In this document: one piece after another, positions 1 to 12,740 of the stretch
How the letters are laid out: each line of letters begins with the position of its first letter
Position numbering within the stretch: position 1 is the stretch's first letter
NCBI RefSeq assembly: GCF_000189635.1
Contig: NW_002476434.1
Location: 1,178,001-1,242,000 of the forward strand
From: Tetrahymena thermophila SB210
Taxonomy: Eukaryota > Ciliophora > Oligohymenophorea > Hymenostomatida > Tetrahymenidae
Direction: 5' to 3'
DNA length: 64,000 nt
Position numbers and translations under genes: made by a program
The notes under the pieces: generated by a model
Databases searched by the model: none
Told to the model about the DNA's origin: nothing
What the model saw: the letters and a program-made list of their open reading frames with translations, nothing else

Positions 1-748
1 GGAACTTCGTGCAAGATTAATTTAATCATTAATCCTAGGTATCTTTACAGGTTTAGTTTATCTTAATCTTCCAGATCCTGAAACTCACAAAGATGATTAA
101 CGTGCAGTAATGGACTACAACGGTGCAATCTTTTTCTTAATACAAAATGCCCATATGAATACCCTATTTTCTATAGTTCTTTCTTTACCTATGGAGAAAG
201 CAGTATTCTTAAAGGAGGAAAATTCTAAACTATATTCAGTAGAAGCTTACTTTTTAGCTAAATTGATAGTAGAAAGTGCTTTATCTTTAATTTGTCCTAT
301 AATATTTATTGCAATAAGTTATTATATGATTGGACTAAATGCTAATTTTGGATGCTTCTGCTTTTTTTTGCTTGTTGGTATATTTAGTAGTTTTGTAGGT
401 CAATCTTAAGGAATGTTTTTCGGTTCATTATTTAAAGATGCTTAAACAGCTGTAAATGTAACACCTATGATGATTCTTCCTTTCATGCTATTTGGTGGTT
501 TCTACAAAAATGTTGCTGATATGCCTGATTGGAACGCATGGATTCAATGGATTTCTTGCTATAGATATGCTTTTGAAGCTACAGTCCGCAGTAATTACGC
601 AGGTTCTCCATTTACTATTGATGTAATTGGCTAAACTAATTTAGATCTAGGTAAATGGACTTCTGTAATAATGCTTGTGGTTTTGTTTGTGGTATTTTCA
701 ATATTATCACTTCTCCTACTTAAGTTTAAAAAATAACGTTTATAATGA
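1..748 (+). CDS. ABCG half-transporter, 3' part (gene A1, 5' end outside window)
   Basis: Only the C-terminal ~248 residues are in the window, in frame from base 2. They form the ABC-2-type membrane domain of an ABCG (White-family) half-transporter, expected to export hydrophobic substrates across a membrane as a dimer. Visible family signatures are RARLIQS at the first membrane helix, the FLKEENSKLYS re-entry segment, [20 protein letters not shown] and the re-entrant WNAWIQWIS / YRYAFEA region, with about six hydrophobic segments. In-frame TAA/TAG (for example in FVGQSQGM) fall at conserved Gln sites. The end is ...KKQRL, then TAA (Gln), then TGA. Closest relative in the window is the gene at 3210-5006. 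The ATP-binding half lies upstream, outside the window. Substrate unknown. Confidence 0.9.
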
Positions 749-3209
749 AAAATAAACATAAATATTGATTATTCAATAAAATAATAATAAATTGTTTTGT
801 TTACTTCTATAAAAATATGTAGTTATGAATTAAATACTATTTTAAATAATAAAAACTGTTTAAAAAAATAATTCCTTTAATAATTAAATACTTTAGATAG
901 ATTTCGAATCAGATAAAAGTAAGTAATATTGTTGATTTAATTTAAAATATCATTTTGATTTTTATTAGAGTTTTTAAAAAATTCTTAAATCTCGCTCGCA
1001 CTATCAAAAATTAATTATTTCATTTATTTATACCAAAAAAGTTATCTTAATAATATATATTATAATAATTATTATTATATTGTTAAAACACACAACATAA
1101 AGCTATGCAAACATAAAACACAGTTAGAATTAAGTTTTTATTTATTTCTTAATAATATATAAATACAGTAATATATATTTTATTTAAGTTACAGTCTGTA
1201 AAATGAAATTTGAGCCTTTGAATTTAAAAATATTTTTAATATAAAAAATTTTATTTGATGATTTTTAACAAAACATTAATTTTTTTAATTTTATATGGTA
1301 AAAAAATTTATTTTCATTATATATTTAATTATAGTTTTATATTAGTTTTAAATGTGATTGAAAGTGTAATTTTATTTGATGATTTGATTTCCATCTTTTC
1401 ATATAAATAATTACAAAATACTAAATAAATTAGAATATTTTATTAAATAAAAATTAATACTTTTATTATCTGAGATTTATTTAATATTTTTGCTCATATT
1501 GCTTTCTGAATTAAAATTTTTTTTGTTTTTTTATGCTTTTTAAAAGATATTTTCATTTTTGATAGTATGGAAAATCATTCGTCGTCAATGATGTTATGTT
1601 TTTAATTGCTTTTTTATTTGAGCAGTAATTAAATTTTTGTAAGAGCGAGATGTAATTATTAATACTGATGATTCATTTTTATGTCTGACGTATTTTAATA
1701 GTTCAAAAAGACTAGATAAAAAATAAATGCAATTTTATTGAATTCATATAAATTTTATCTTTTATTTTATATAAAGCTTATTAAAAATTTAAGTATTTTA
1801 AATAAGGTATTTGCATTTTAAGAAGAAAAACAAATAAAATTCTTGTACAAATTTAAGTATTTTAAAAATTTATCTTAAAATAATATGAATCTATAACGTT
1901 TTTTTTATTCCATTAAAAGAAATGTTAATCATAACTGATTACACTGGTTTAAAATTTCAATAAAATTTTTATAGATTTTTTATTTACAAATAAACATGTT
2001 TCTTTAAAAATTACTTCACTCTATTTGGTCAATAAAATTATTCTAAGCAAGATATTACAAAAAATAATAAAATTAAAGGCTTTAGAATTAGCATTAGATA
2101 TTTAAGAACTAACTTTAAAAGATATTTTTACTTTAAATATGAGGTTTACTTGTTAGTTGATGAATGTTAACACTGATTAAATTTTGATATGTTTGATTAA
2201 AACTATCACCAATCAAAATAGTATCAAAAAAATTAATATTTTTAAGAAAAAGTTAAATACAAATAAAGTTACTTAAGATTATTACTTCAAATTAATTTTT
2301 TTTAATTTTTCCAAAGAACGCCTGAATTTTCATATTATTTTTATTTTTTTGATAAATTAACCAAGTAAAATCATAATAAACTTATAAATAGAATATTTCA
2401 CAAATTAAAATACCAACGTATTTAAGTTATTTAAATTTTAATACTAAAATAAAATAATTAACATCTTTAATTGTGATTAAATAAAAAATATTATTTGATT
2501 TTCCAGATTTTTTTGATTGATTTGATTAAACATTTAGTGCTAATGCTAGAATCAGAATTTTCCTATTAATATTAAATGTTAATTAAATTTAGGAATAGCT
2601 GGTAATAGCGACCTCGTATTTTACTATTAAATTTTTGTTAGAGTGTAAAAAATTATTCAAGATCATTATTTATTTTTATTAGTGAGAATCATTAATTGTT
2701 AATAGGTTAAATACACTTCCATTTTTAAAAATAATGCTTATTTACAAAATGATTTGACACAGAATTCAATGACGATTTTATATAAAATACATTCTGTTAA
2801 ATTTTGAGATTAAAATTTATTATTATGTTTGCTTACTTAGACTTTAATTTTATTTAAAAAAATTGATTAGAGTTTGAATGAACTATTTTTATTCATTAAG
2901 TTTTCTATTTTAAAATATAAATTAAAGATTGTAATTTGATTATCTTTTCAATTGTAAAGCAAATCAAGCCAGTTAAATTTTTTAAATTTAAGTAATTTAG
3001 TTTTGTAATTTTTTAATTTATTGATTAGTTAAGCTTGCATATTCATTCAAATGTTAGGAAACTTCATATTAATTTGTTTGCTATCTATTTATTATACATA
3101 GTAGATCTATTGCAATCTTTTAAATACTCAGAAATATTTTGTAAGAATTTTTTTATAAATTAATTTAACAATAAAAAATATATTAAAAAAATTTTTTCAT
3201 TCTACTAAA
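749..3209. other. AT-rich intergenic spacer
   Basis: No coding region was recognised on either strand in this 2.4-kb stretch. A pair of imperfect inverted sequences sharing ATCTCGCTC lies near 986-1012 and 1630-1652; its meaning is unclear. It is longer than most other spacers in the ABCG array. Confidence 0.6.
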
Positions 3210-5006
3210 ATGAGCAATTCCAGCGTTTAAAAAGATATCAATAAAGTTATCCCTTACAATCCTTCAACAAAAAGCGGAGTCGATATTATTTGGAGAGATG
3301 TCAAGTACACTGCCCACACTAAAAAGTATCATCGTGAAATTTTAAAAGGTTTATCTGGCATTTGTAAATCTGGTGAAATGACTGCTATTATGGGAAGCTC
3401 TGGTGCAGGTAAAACTACTTTGCTCAATATTCTCTGTTGCAGAGCTGATAACTCAGATGAAGTTAAATTATCTGGAGAAATTACAGCAAATGGACAATCT
3501 TTCGATGCTAGATCTTTTTCTAACTTTGCTGCTTATGTTATGCAAGAAGATCTCATCATGGAAACTATGACAGTTAGAGAAGCCCTTCAATTCGCTGCAA
3601 ATCTTAAAATGACAGGAAATTAATAATAAAAGGATGAAAAAGTAAATGAAGTACTTAAAATTATGCGCTTAGAAAAATGTTAAAACTCTTTGATTGGAGG
3701 TATCACTTTCAAAGGTATCACAAAAGGTGAAAAAAAGCGTACATCTATTGCTTTTGAATTAGTCAGTGATCCCGATGTGATATTTTTGGATGAACCTACA
3801 AGTGGTTTAGATTCTTTTACTGCTTATAATGTTGTCGATGTTTTATAACAGTATGCTAGAGAATAAAACAAAACAATTATTTGCACCATCCATCAACCTT
3901 CATCAGAAATTTTTATGAAATTCGATCGCTTAATTCTTTTGGTTGATGGTAAATTTATCTATCAAGGGCCAAGAAGTAAAGTAATCCAACATTTTGCTTC
4001 ATTTGGATTTTAATGTCCTTAGTTAAGTAATCCAGCTGATTATTTTATGAGCATTATGCACGCAGAATCTCAAGAAAATAGAAATAATTACTAAACCTAT
4101 TTTGAGCATTTTGACAAAGACTTAAATCCTTTGATTGAATAAGAAATTTAATAGCATAGCAAAGATTTAATTGTTCATAAATCAGGACAATCTCCTTACC
4201 TTTAACAATTAAGACTTTTAACTATCCGTTCTTTTTTAAACATGAGAAGAAATCCTATTTTAGCTCGTTCTAGAATTGTATAAGCAATTATTCTTGGCTT
4301 ATTCACGGGTTTAGTTTATTCTCAACTCCCTGATCCAGCTACTCATGCAAACGATTAACGTGCTGTTAATGATTATAATGGTGCACTTTTCTTCTTAGGT
4401 ATGGTTATGCACATGAACACATTATTGCCTATAGTTCTTACTATCCCAAGTGAAAGACCTGTTTTTACGAAAGAAGAAAATGCTAAATTATATGCAGTAT
4501 CAGCTTATTTCTTTTCTAAGTTGATAGTTGAGAGTATAATGATTATATTATTACCTATAATATACGGTAGTATATGCTATTACATGATTGGATTGAATGC
4601 AGGTTTTGGAAATTTCTGCTTTTTTATTTTTATCAGTATATTACAAAGCTTTGTTGGTAATGCTCACGGCATGTTGTGTGGTTCCATTTTCAAAGACGCA
4701 AACACTGCAATTACACTTACTTCAATAATGATTATGCCATTCATGCTCTTTGGTGGTTTTTACAAAAATTCAGATGATATGCCTGCTTGGAATAGATGGA
4801 TTTAATGGACTTCAAATTACAGATACGTTTTTGAAGCTTATGCTCGTAATAACTATGAAGATAGTCCTTTCCAAATAGATCCTGTTGCTTAACTTGGTTT
4901 AAATTTTGGTAAATGGAAATGCGCCTTACTTTTATTTGTCTTGTTCATTGTCTTCTAAATGTTAGCTCTTCTCTTACTTAAATTCAAAAAGTAGCGCATG
5001 CAATGA
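3210..5006 (+). CDS. ABCG half-transporter, complete, intronless (gene A2)
   Basis: A 598-aa ATPase-plus-membrane-domain half-transporter, in one exon from ATG 3210 (context AAAATG) to TGA 5004. The nucleotide-binding domain has Walker [10 protein letters not shown] (residues 62-70), Q-loop region YVMQED, signature ITKGEKKR (TKGEK at 171-175), Walker B VIFLDEP (190-196), D-loop SGLDS and switch His in TIHQPSS. The membrane domain follows, with [25 protein letters not shown] and LFGGFYKN. The signature loop is degenerate: the family normally has SGGER, here TKGEK. ABCG half-transporters work as homo- or heterodimers in the plasma or internal membranes; the substrate cannot be told from sequence. 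It lies in the same orientation as its neighbours, with no sign of co-transcription. Confidence 0.95.
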
Positions 5007-5585
5007 AAGATATAAAAAATACTAAATATAAATAAATAAATAAAATTATACTAACTTCTTAAAATTTAACTTAAATAATTTTATTTTCTATTTTACTTAC
5101 TAAATTTCTATAAATATATATTACATAAGTGTAAAATCATATCATACTTTGCTCAAAAAATCTAAAAAACTTCAAAATTTCATTTTTTTGTTTCAAATCA
5201 ATTAAATATAAGGAGAAACAATTTTTTTTTTAAAGTAAAGGAATACAGTGTATAAAATGAATAATCAATCGTGGAGAAAAAATATGGCAAATAATATATT
5301 TTATAAAAGATTATTTTAAAGCCCTTTCATTGAATTAATTTTTCATATTTCAAAGTAAAAAAAGCATGCCTAATAAAAACATCTTTATTTATTATAAAAA
5401 AAATTAATTTTTTATATTGAGAGTGCTTATTATTTACTTGTAAATATATTTTATTAAGAATAGGAGAGACATCAAAGTTATTTAGAATAGAAGACATAAA
5501 GGTAATTTCTATTTCTTTGTATTTAGAGTTTTATAATAATAGTGGCTATCATATTAAATTTTTCTTTTAAGATTCTAAAGAATGT

Positions 5586-5805
5586 GAAAAGTCTTCAACA
5601 CTTTTAACAAGTAATTTTTTACAAAATATAATAAGTCTATTTGTAAATTTTCAATAAAAATGCTAAATTGCTTTTATTCAATTGCTAGAATATATGAAAA
5701 GTCTTCAATACTTTAATTAATTACTATTTTCAAAATAAAATAAATCTATTTGTAAAGATTTAATAAAAATGCTTTGTTACTTATATTTAATTAGTATTTA
5801 TTTTA
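5586..5805. repeat. Two-copy tandem duplication, ~110 bp unit
   Basis: Two adjacent copies start with GAAAAGTCTTCAA at 5586 and 5696. They share TCTATTTGTAAA and ATAAAAATGCT farther in, with scattered substitutions. The repeat lies in the spacer between the ABCG genes ending at 5006 and starting at 6056, which holds no other recognisable feature. Confidence 0.7.
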
Positions 5806-6055
5806 ATTTTAATTTAATTTAGAAAATTAACATGACTAAATTTTAATAGTGTGTAATAAGTAATAATTCTGATAAATTCTTTATTTAATTAATCTTTAGT
5901 TTTTATTATTCATTACAATCTGATAAATTAATATCATTCAAGCGCTTCCTATAAATACTATCTACCTTGACTTAAACTTATAAAATTTACTAAATCGATA
6001 AATAACAAGATATTTAAAAACACTTTAACTATAAAAGAAGAAAAATTCTATAAAA

Positions 6056-7858
6056 ATGTCAGTAAAATAAAACATCAATATAAATAACTCAACTAAGAAT
6101 AATTAAATTGAGAAAAGTGCCAACCAAGGTGTTGATATAGTTTGGAATAATGTTACTTATGAAGTGAACCTTAAGAACACTAAAAGATAGGTACTTAGAG
6201 GAGTATCTGGTATTAGTAAGAAAGGTTAAATAAATGTAATTATGGGGAGTTCAGGTGCTGGAAAAACAACTCTTCTGAATTTGCTGTGTTGCCGTGCAGA
6301 AAACACTTCAAAGGTTTCGATAAAAGGAGAAATAAGAGCTAATGGAAAAGAATACAATTCTAATGATTTTTCTAATTTCGCAGCTTATGTAACGTAGGAA
6401 GACTGCTTAATGGAAGCAATGACTGTCAGAGAAATTATTTAATTCTCTGCAGACCTTAAAACAAGAGGCAGCTAAGAAGAAAAAAAGAATTTAGTAGATT
6501 AAATTTTAAAAATGATGCGTTTAGAAAAGTGCTAAAATTCATTGATAGGAGGATTGATGATAAAAGGTATTACTAAAGGAGAGAAAAAAAGAACTTCAAT
6601 AGCAATCGAATTAGTCAGTAATCCTGATGTCATTTTCTTAGATGAACCAACAAGCGGCTTAGATTCTTTTACAGCTTATAATGTGATAGATGTCTTACAA
6701 AAATATGCTAGAGAGTAAAATAAAAATATTATTTGCACTATCCATTAACCTTCTTCAGAAATTTTCATGAAATTCGATAATTTGTTATTATTAGTGGAGG
6801 GCTAATTTATATATTAAGGACCTTGCAGCAAAGTAATTGAATACTTTGCATAAATTGGCTTTTAATGTCCTTTCTAAAGTAATCCCGCTGATTATTTAAT
6901 GAGCATCGTGCATGCCGAGTCATAAAAAAATAGGGATAATTATTCCTTATATTTTGAAACGTATTAATAAAATCTAGCACCAATAATCTAAGATTAAATT
7001 CAAATACAAAAATAGTAATTAAGCTTACTCGATAATTAAAAAGCTTCTTTTTTCAAATAGTTGGGTATTCTTATTGAGCGTCAATATAAAAATTTAAGCA
7101 GAAACCCCATGCTATTTTAAGCAAGATTAATCTAATCTGCTTTAATTGGAATATTCATAGGAATAATATATCTGCCTCTACCCAGCTCTTACGACCATAG
7201 AGATGACTAACGTCTTGTTAATGATTTAAATGGAGCAATGTTCTTTTTAATTTAAAATAGCCACATGAATTCTCTTCTTCCCATTGTACTTTGTATTCCT
7301 CTTGAGAGAAATATATTTTTAAAAGAGTAAAACCAAAAGTTGTATCACGTATTACCCTATTTCTTATCAAAATTAATTGTAGAAATTATTATGGTTTTTT
7401 TAGCTCCTTTGATTTTGGGAAGTATTAGCTATTTTATGATTGGCCTCAATCCTAACTTTGGAAAATTTTGCTTTTATTAGCTTGTCAGTTTTCTATAAAG
7501 CTTTGCAGGTAATGCGTAAGGAATGTTTATTGGTGCACTTTTTAGCAATGCTTAGACAGCTATTACTGTTGCTCCTTTGGTAGTTCTTCCTTTTTACCTG
7601 TTTGGTGGTCTATTCAAAAATATTTCTGATTTCCCTGAATGGAATTCCTGGTTTTAATACTTAACCAGTTATAGATATTCTTTTGAAGCTCTAGTACACA
7701 ACAACTATGAAGGAAGTCCTTTTACTATTGATGTCTCAGAGTAACTTAATTTTACTCTTGGAAAATGGAACAGTGTTTTATATCTATTTTGTTTAGGAGT
7801 AGGATTCTAAATAATAGCTTACTTTACATTAAAAATGAGTGTAAAAAAATTATAATGA
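6056..7858 (+). CDS. ABCG half-transporter, complete, intronless (gene A3)
   Basis: A 600-aa half-transporter, in one exon from ATG 6056 (AAAAATG) to TGA 7856. The ATPase domain has Walker A GSSGAGKT (64-71), signature [12 protein letters not shown], Walker B VIFLDEP, then [10 protein letters not shown] and TIHQPSS. The membrane domain keeps [27 protein letters not shown] and LFGGLFKN. Two substitutions set it apart from its neighbour: the segment after Walker A reads YVTQED rather than YVMQED, and the EEN of the membrane-domain motif is EQN. It shares the unusual TKGEK signature and lack of introns with the gene at 3210-5006. The C-terminus is VKKL followed by TAA (Gln) and TGA. Function beyond ABCG export is not inferable. 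Confidence 0.94.
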
Positions 7859-8912
7859 AATCATAAGTGAAAAATGAAAAAGTTAGACTTACCTATTTAA
7901 TTAATGTATGTTAGATGTATTCAAACAATAATTAATTTTTACATTTTAAATGTGATATTTTAAAAATTCATTCATATCTTATATAAATTAATTAAACTTT
8001 AATATTCATAATATATTTAAATATCCTCAGTTAATTATCAGAAATTTAGTAAATGATAAGTTTATAAAAATATTTTTAAAGCAGAATTTTTTTATCAGTT
8101 GTAATTTAAAAATTTTCAAAATCATATTTAGAAATAAAAATTTTTATCAAATGTGAAATAAAATAATTACATCGTAAATTTTTAAAATTAACTAAAACAT
8201 AAAAAATGATTTCTTATTTTATGGATCATATAAAAATTTTAAAATTTAGCTAGATTTATGTTTATAATGAATAAAACTTTTGATTATCAAATTAATGATG
8301 ATAAAATTTATCATTCATTTTACATAAAAATACTTCATAATTTGGTATATAAATATTAGCAATATTCATATGTTATTTTTATAATGAAACCTTTGTTTTT
8401 TTTTTAGCATTAGAATATTTTATTAAAAGAAATAAGAGCGTTTAAAAATGAAATTAAAAAATTCAACCAAAAAATATTTATTAGTTTTGATAAAATATAT
8501 TTATTTTTTAGATATTTTATATTAGTTATATTTAAGTATTAAATCAAATACTTAATAAAAATAATAGAAATAAAAATTAATATATATAATGTAAAAATTG
8601 TATGATTTTTATTATTACTGAATTCATTTAAAAACTTAAATACATAACAAAATATATTTCGATTCAGTATCTTTAAAATGGAAGATTGATTTTACTTTTT
8701 AAAAACAAAGATAGCTAGCTATTGATTTTACTTATAAAAACAAAAATAGCTATTGAATTTTACTCTTTTTTATTTAATAACCATATGATTATACTTTTGC
8801 TTTTGTTTTTATTAAGTAGAAAAGATTGATTATTTTTTAGAAATAATTACCTTATTCATTAATAAAGAAAGGCATCTTCAAAAAGTAAAGTGTAAAAAAA
8901 GGTTGATTAAAA
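7859..8912. other. AT-rich intergenic spacer with short direct repeats
   Basis: No gene recognised. At 8685-8775 there are three imperfect direct repeats of about 31-36 bp, each starting ATTGA(A)TTTTACT; the first two continue into AAAAACAAA(G/A)ATAGCT. They lie 140-230 bp upstream of the cysteine-rich gene, so a promoter role is possible but unsupported. Confidence 0.5.
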
Positions 8913-9527
8913 ATGAAAAATTAAATTAGTTTGAAGATATTTTTGCTATTTTTAGGTTTGGTTTGTAACCTCTCATCAGGTTAATAATCCTGCTCAGCTG
9001 CGACAACTTAATAAACTTGCCTCAATAAAGCAGACTGTTAATGGAATTTAAATAGCTCTTAAAGTTCATGTTAAAATTTGAATCTATAATGCTCTTTGCT
9101 GACTTAATCTTAATGCACTGGAGTATGTACTTTAAATAACGCAAAGGGTAGTTGCATTTAGATATAAAATTTAGGATGCTCAGTTTTAAATCCAACTTAA
9201 TGTAACTAAAATAGTATGTGTGTATTAAATGGTTAAGTTTGCTCTGATAGAAATTATAATTGCGCTTCCAATGATAGAGCTGGCTGCTTGACTCAACAAG
9301 GTATTTGCTATTGGCAACAAACAGCTGCAGGAACTTGTGTAAATACCATCACATGCACAGGTAAGACTTAATAAGACTGTAATAATAACTAATCGAATTG
9401 CTAGTGGGTAATAGGAGGCTCATGTGGAAGCAAAAATATAAATATAATTTCTTCAACTAGCTCATATTTAATATAATTTTCTTTATAACTTTTGATAAGT
9501 CTTTTAATATTAATTATAACGATTTGA
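8913..9527 (+). CDS. Secreted cysteine-rich surface protein with five 4-Cys modules and GPI-type tail
   Basis: A 204-aa protein in one exon (ATG 8913, context AAAAATG; TGA 9525). Residues 5-17 are a hydrophobic signal-peptide core (ISLKIFLLFLGLV). From residue 27 there are exactly 20 cysteines in five modules: 27/36/42/53, 60/68/72/81, 89/97/103/110, 117/125/132/142 and 148/156/163/171. Within modules the spacing is C-x7/8-C-x3-6-C-x6-10-C, and the third Cys is followed by W or L (CQW, CTL, CVL, CYW, CQW). The last ~20 residues are hydrophobic and end the protein, preceded by small Ser/Thr residues, as in a GPI-attachment signal. This layout resembles ciliate surface antigens (the Paramecium surface-antigen type repeat), but no specific orthologue is recognised. 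It is embedded among ABCG genes with no functional link visible. Confidence 0.85.
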
Positions 9528-10852
9528 TTATTGTTAATTAAGTTAATAAAAATGCAAATTCTTATTATAATAAGATAAAATCTATTTATCTCATTTGTAA
9601 ATAAATAATGTTATAAGTAAAAGCTAATTACATTCATTATCTTTTCATATTATTAGATCACATTAAAAATAAATTTGGTAATTTACTATATTTTATATTT
9701 CTTTAAAATAGTTTTCAAATCTTTTTTCTATTTTCAATTAATTAAAATAGAAATTTGTCCAAAATTGTTTTATTTATTTTTGAGAAAATTCGAATTAAAT
9801 TTTTAATTATTTTATTTTGATATGTTTGACAGTTTTTAAAATTTTTCACAAAATTTCTTTATTTTTTAAATAGAATATTAATTAATTAATAAGTTTATTT
9901 TTATTTTTTATGGTTATTATCAAATTTTCAACACTAATTAATAATAAAAATCCATATTCATTTTCATCTAAAATTAAAAGATTATTTTTGTAAGTATTAA
10001 TCACAATTCAAAATTATTCTCAAAAAGCAAAAAATATAAACCTACTCACATTTTTCTTGTTCTGAAGCTAAGCTTAGGAAGCAAACTCAATAAATGCTTT
10101 GCTGTCTTATCTTTAACTCCATGCTTTTATATAGGAATGTTAAGCTATTTTTCTTTTAAGTTGAGCTTTTAAAAATTTTTTACAAAATATATTTTTTTGT
10201 CTATTGCTAATAAAGATTAAAAGTCTTTTTATCATACTTGTTTTTAAAATTAAAAATGCACATATAGATTTAAAGCAGAATTAATTATTTAAAATAATAC
10301 TTTGCTGAAAATAAATAATTTATATTTTCCATCTTTGATTCGGAGATTTGGAAATTTTTGGTTTACAAATTACAGTCTTTTAAATTAGAATATCAAAGTA
10401 AGATTATTAAATTACCATATGGATTATGAATTTTTTTTTTTTGATTAGATAAATATATTTAATTTTTTCAATTTTAATAATTTCGTTAATAAAATTAAGC
10501 TCCAATATTTGTTTTATTAGAATATTTAATAGGAAAAACAAAATATGTTAAAAATCTTACAATAAATAATTACAATAAGAAATAATAAATATAAAAATTA
10601 TATGTAAATGAATAAAATACTTTAACCATTTTAAATTTCGAGATTAAAATTGAGCTTTAAATTTGATATATTAATTAAAACAATATTGAAGTAGATAGCT
10701 CAATTGGTTAAAAAATTTATTTTTTAGATAAAAGTATTTTAATTTCTATTTTTAATGCATTAATTTATTAATTTGCTAAGAAAAAAAGTATATTATGCAT
10801 ATTCTATAAAACTTTGTAAAATATTTGAAATTAACTAAAAAAAAGTTGAAAT
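9528..10852. other. AT-rich intergenic spacer
   Basis: No gene can be supported. A slightly less AT-rich patch at about 10045-10165 has an open plus-strand frame and could be a gene fragment, but no family match is recognised. Confidence 0.5.
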
Positions 10853-12740
10853 ATGATTTAGCAAAAACAAAAATCAGATTTTATTTCCTTCCAAAATATT
10901 TCATACGAGATTATTCATTAAAATAATCTATGCTCAAAAAGTAAAGAGGTAAAATCTCGCTGCATTCTTCAATCCTTAACAGGTTGCTTTAAACCAGGCT
11001 TGAATTCTATTTTAGGATCCTCTGGTGCAGGAAAGACTTCACTTTTGAACATTTTAGCTGGGAGAATTTAGTAAAAATTAAAATTAATTTTGAGTAACTT
11101 TATTTAATTATATTTTCTATAAGAAATTGTGATAGCAAGGTTAGATTGACAGGAAACTAAAAAATAAACAATTAAGATTATGGTGCTGATGAATTCAGTA
11201 AATTTGCTGGGTATGTAATGTAATAAGATCTTTTGTTATCAAATTTAACTGTTAAAGAATACATTACTTTTGCTGCAGATATTCGTCTGTCTCACTCTAA
11301 ATCTGAAAAAAATCTGAGAGTTTTAAATATTCTAAAGCAACTTAAGCTTGAACATTGTTAAAATACTTTGATTGGGGATTAATAATCAAAAGGAATATCA
11401 GGTAAATATACTTTTTTCTTTATTTTTACTAAATAAATTTTATCTTTTATTAATTAGGTGGTGAAAAAAAGCGATGTTCAATTGCAATTGAACTTATTGC
11501 AGAACCACAAGTTCTATTTTTAGATGAGCCAACAAGTGGATTAGACTCATTCACTGCTTATTAAATTATATGGACTCTTAAATAGTTGGCAATGTCTTAA
11601 AACAGAATTATAATATTCACTATTCATCAGCCTTCCACTGATATTTGGCAATTATTTGATAGAGTTCTTTTGTTAGCTGAAGGTAAGCTCATCTATTAAG
11701 GTCCTCAATTTAAAACTGTAGACTATTTTAAAAATATTGGATACTAATGCCCTTTGAATAGTAATCCTGCTGATTATTTTATGTAATTGATGAGTTGTTA
11801 AGACCCTAAAATTCTTCAAGGCCTTTAATAAAATTATCAAACTCTCTTATAACCATAAATACTGCTAGAAATTCAATAAGAAAACTAAAATTTAGAGAAC
11901 CAAAGTTAGAGTTTGCCATAGTAAATGATTAAATTATCTTTTGTTTTAGAAATGTGGACTTTGCTGAAGAGATAAGTCTTGAATATAAAAAGACATAGAT
12001 TGATGGTTAAAACTAGATTAGTTCAAGTCCTTATAAATGGACTTATAACTGGAGCAATTTATTGGTAGTTACAAAGAGATGATGACAGTATGCAAGATTC
12101 TCTTTAAATAGCTAAATGCTTATATTTATTGGCTCTTGGTATCTTTTACTAAAGCATGAATCCCTAAGTTTTATCATTTACCACTGAAAGAGAAGTATTT
12201 TTAAAAGAATATTCCTCAAAAATGTACTCTTTGTTTCCTTACTTTGTTTCAAAACTCATTCCTGAGCTATTTTCTTGTAGCCTTTTTGCCATTTTAATGT
12301 CTTGTATTGTATATTGGATGATAGGATTTGCTAAAACGGCTGAATAATTCTTCTTTTTTATTTTCACATTTATTTTAACTACAAATGTTGGTAATGTGAC
12401 TGGACTACTTGCAGGTTCTATCTTCAAATAATCAAGCGTTTCAGTACCTTTTGCTTCAACTTTTGTTCTTCCTCTTTTTCTATTTGGAGGAGTCTTCAAA
12501 AATAGAAGTACATATCCAGAGTGGATCGGATGGGTTGAGTATATTAATCCATCATTTTACGCCTTTAATGCCTTGGCAGAGAATGAATTCTAAAACACTA
12601 CTTTCAAATACAATCCTATCTAATTATATTATCTAGACTTTGGGAAGTGGAACAGCATATTAATGCTTGTTGTACTTTACTTTGCTTTTGCCTTAGTTGC
12701 TTTTCTATGCTTAAGGAGACACTGTAAAAAATTGTAGTGA
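10853..12740 (+). CDS. ABCG half-transporter with two introns (gene A4)
   Basis: ATG 10853, TGA 12738. Introns at 11071-11123 (53 bp) and 11402-11457 (56 bp) give a 592-aa product. Both are GT...AG and AT-rich; the second splits the first Gly codon of the signature ISGGEKKR. Walker A is GSSGAGKT (55-62) and Walker B VLFLDEP, followed by SGLDSFTAY and TIHQPST. The membrane domain has [28 protein letters not shown] and LFGGVFKN. It is the most divergent member here: EEN is replaced by EYS, and it lacks the intron after the Cys-Gln codons that the downstream paralogues share (the sequence there, CQNTLIG, is contiguous). The N-terminus before the ATPase core is short (~54 residues). The start is the first Met of the open frame. 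Confidence 0.92.

Noticed and set aside
12239-12499. Minus-strand open frame opposite gene A4
   Set aside because: It is antisense to the conserved membrane domain and has no recognisable product.
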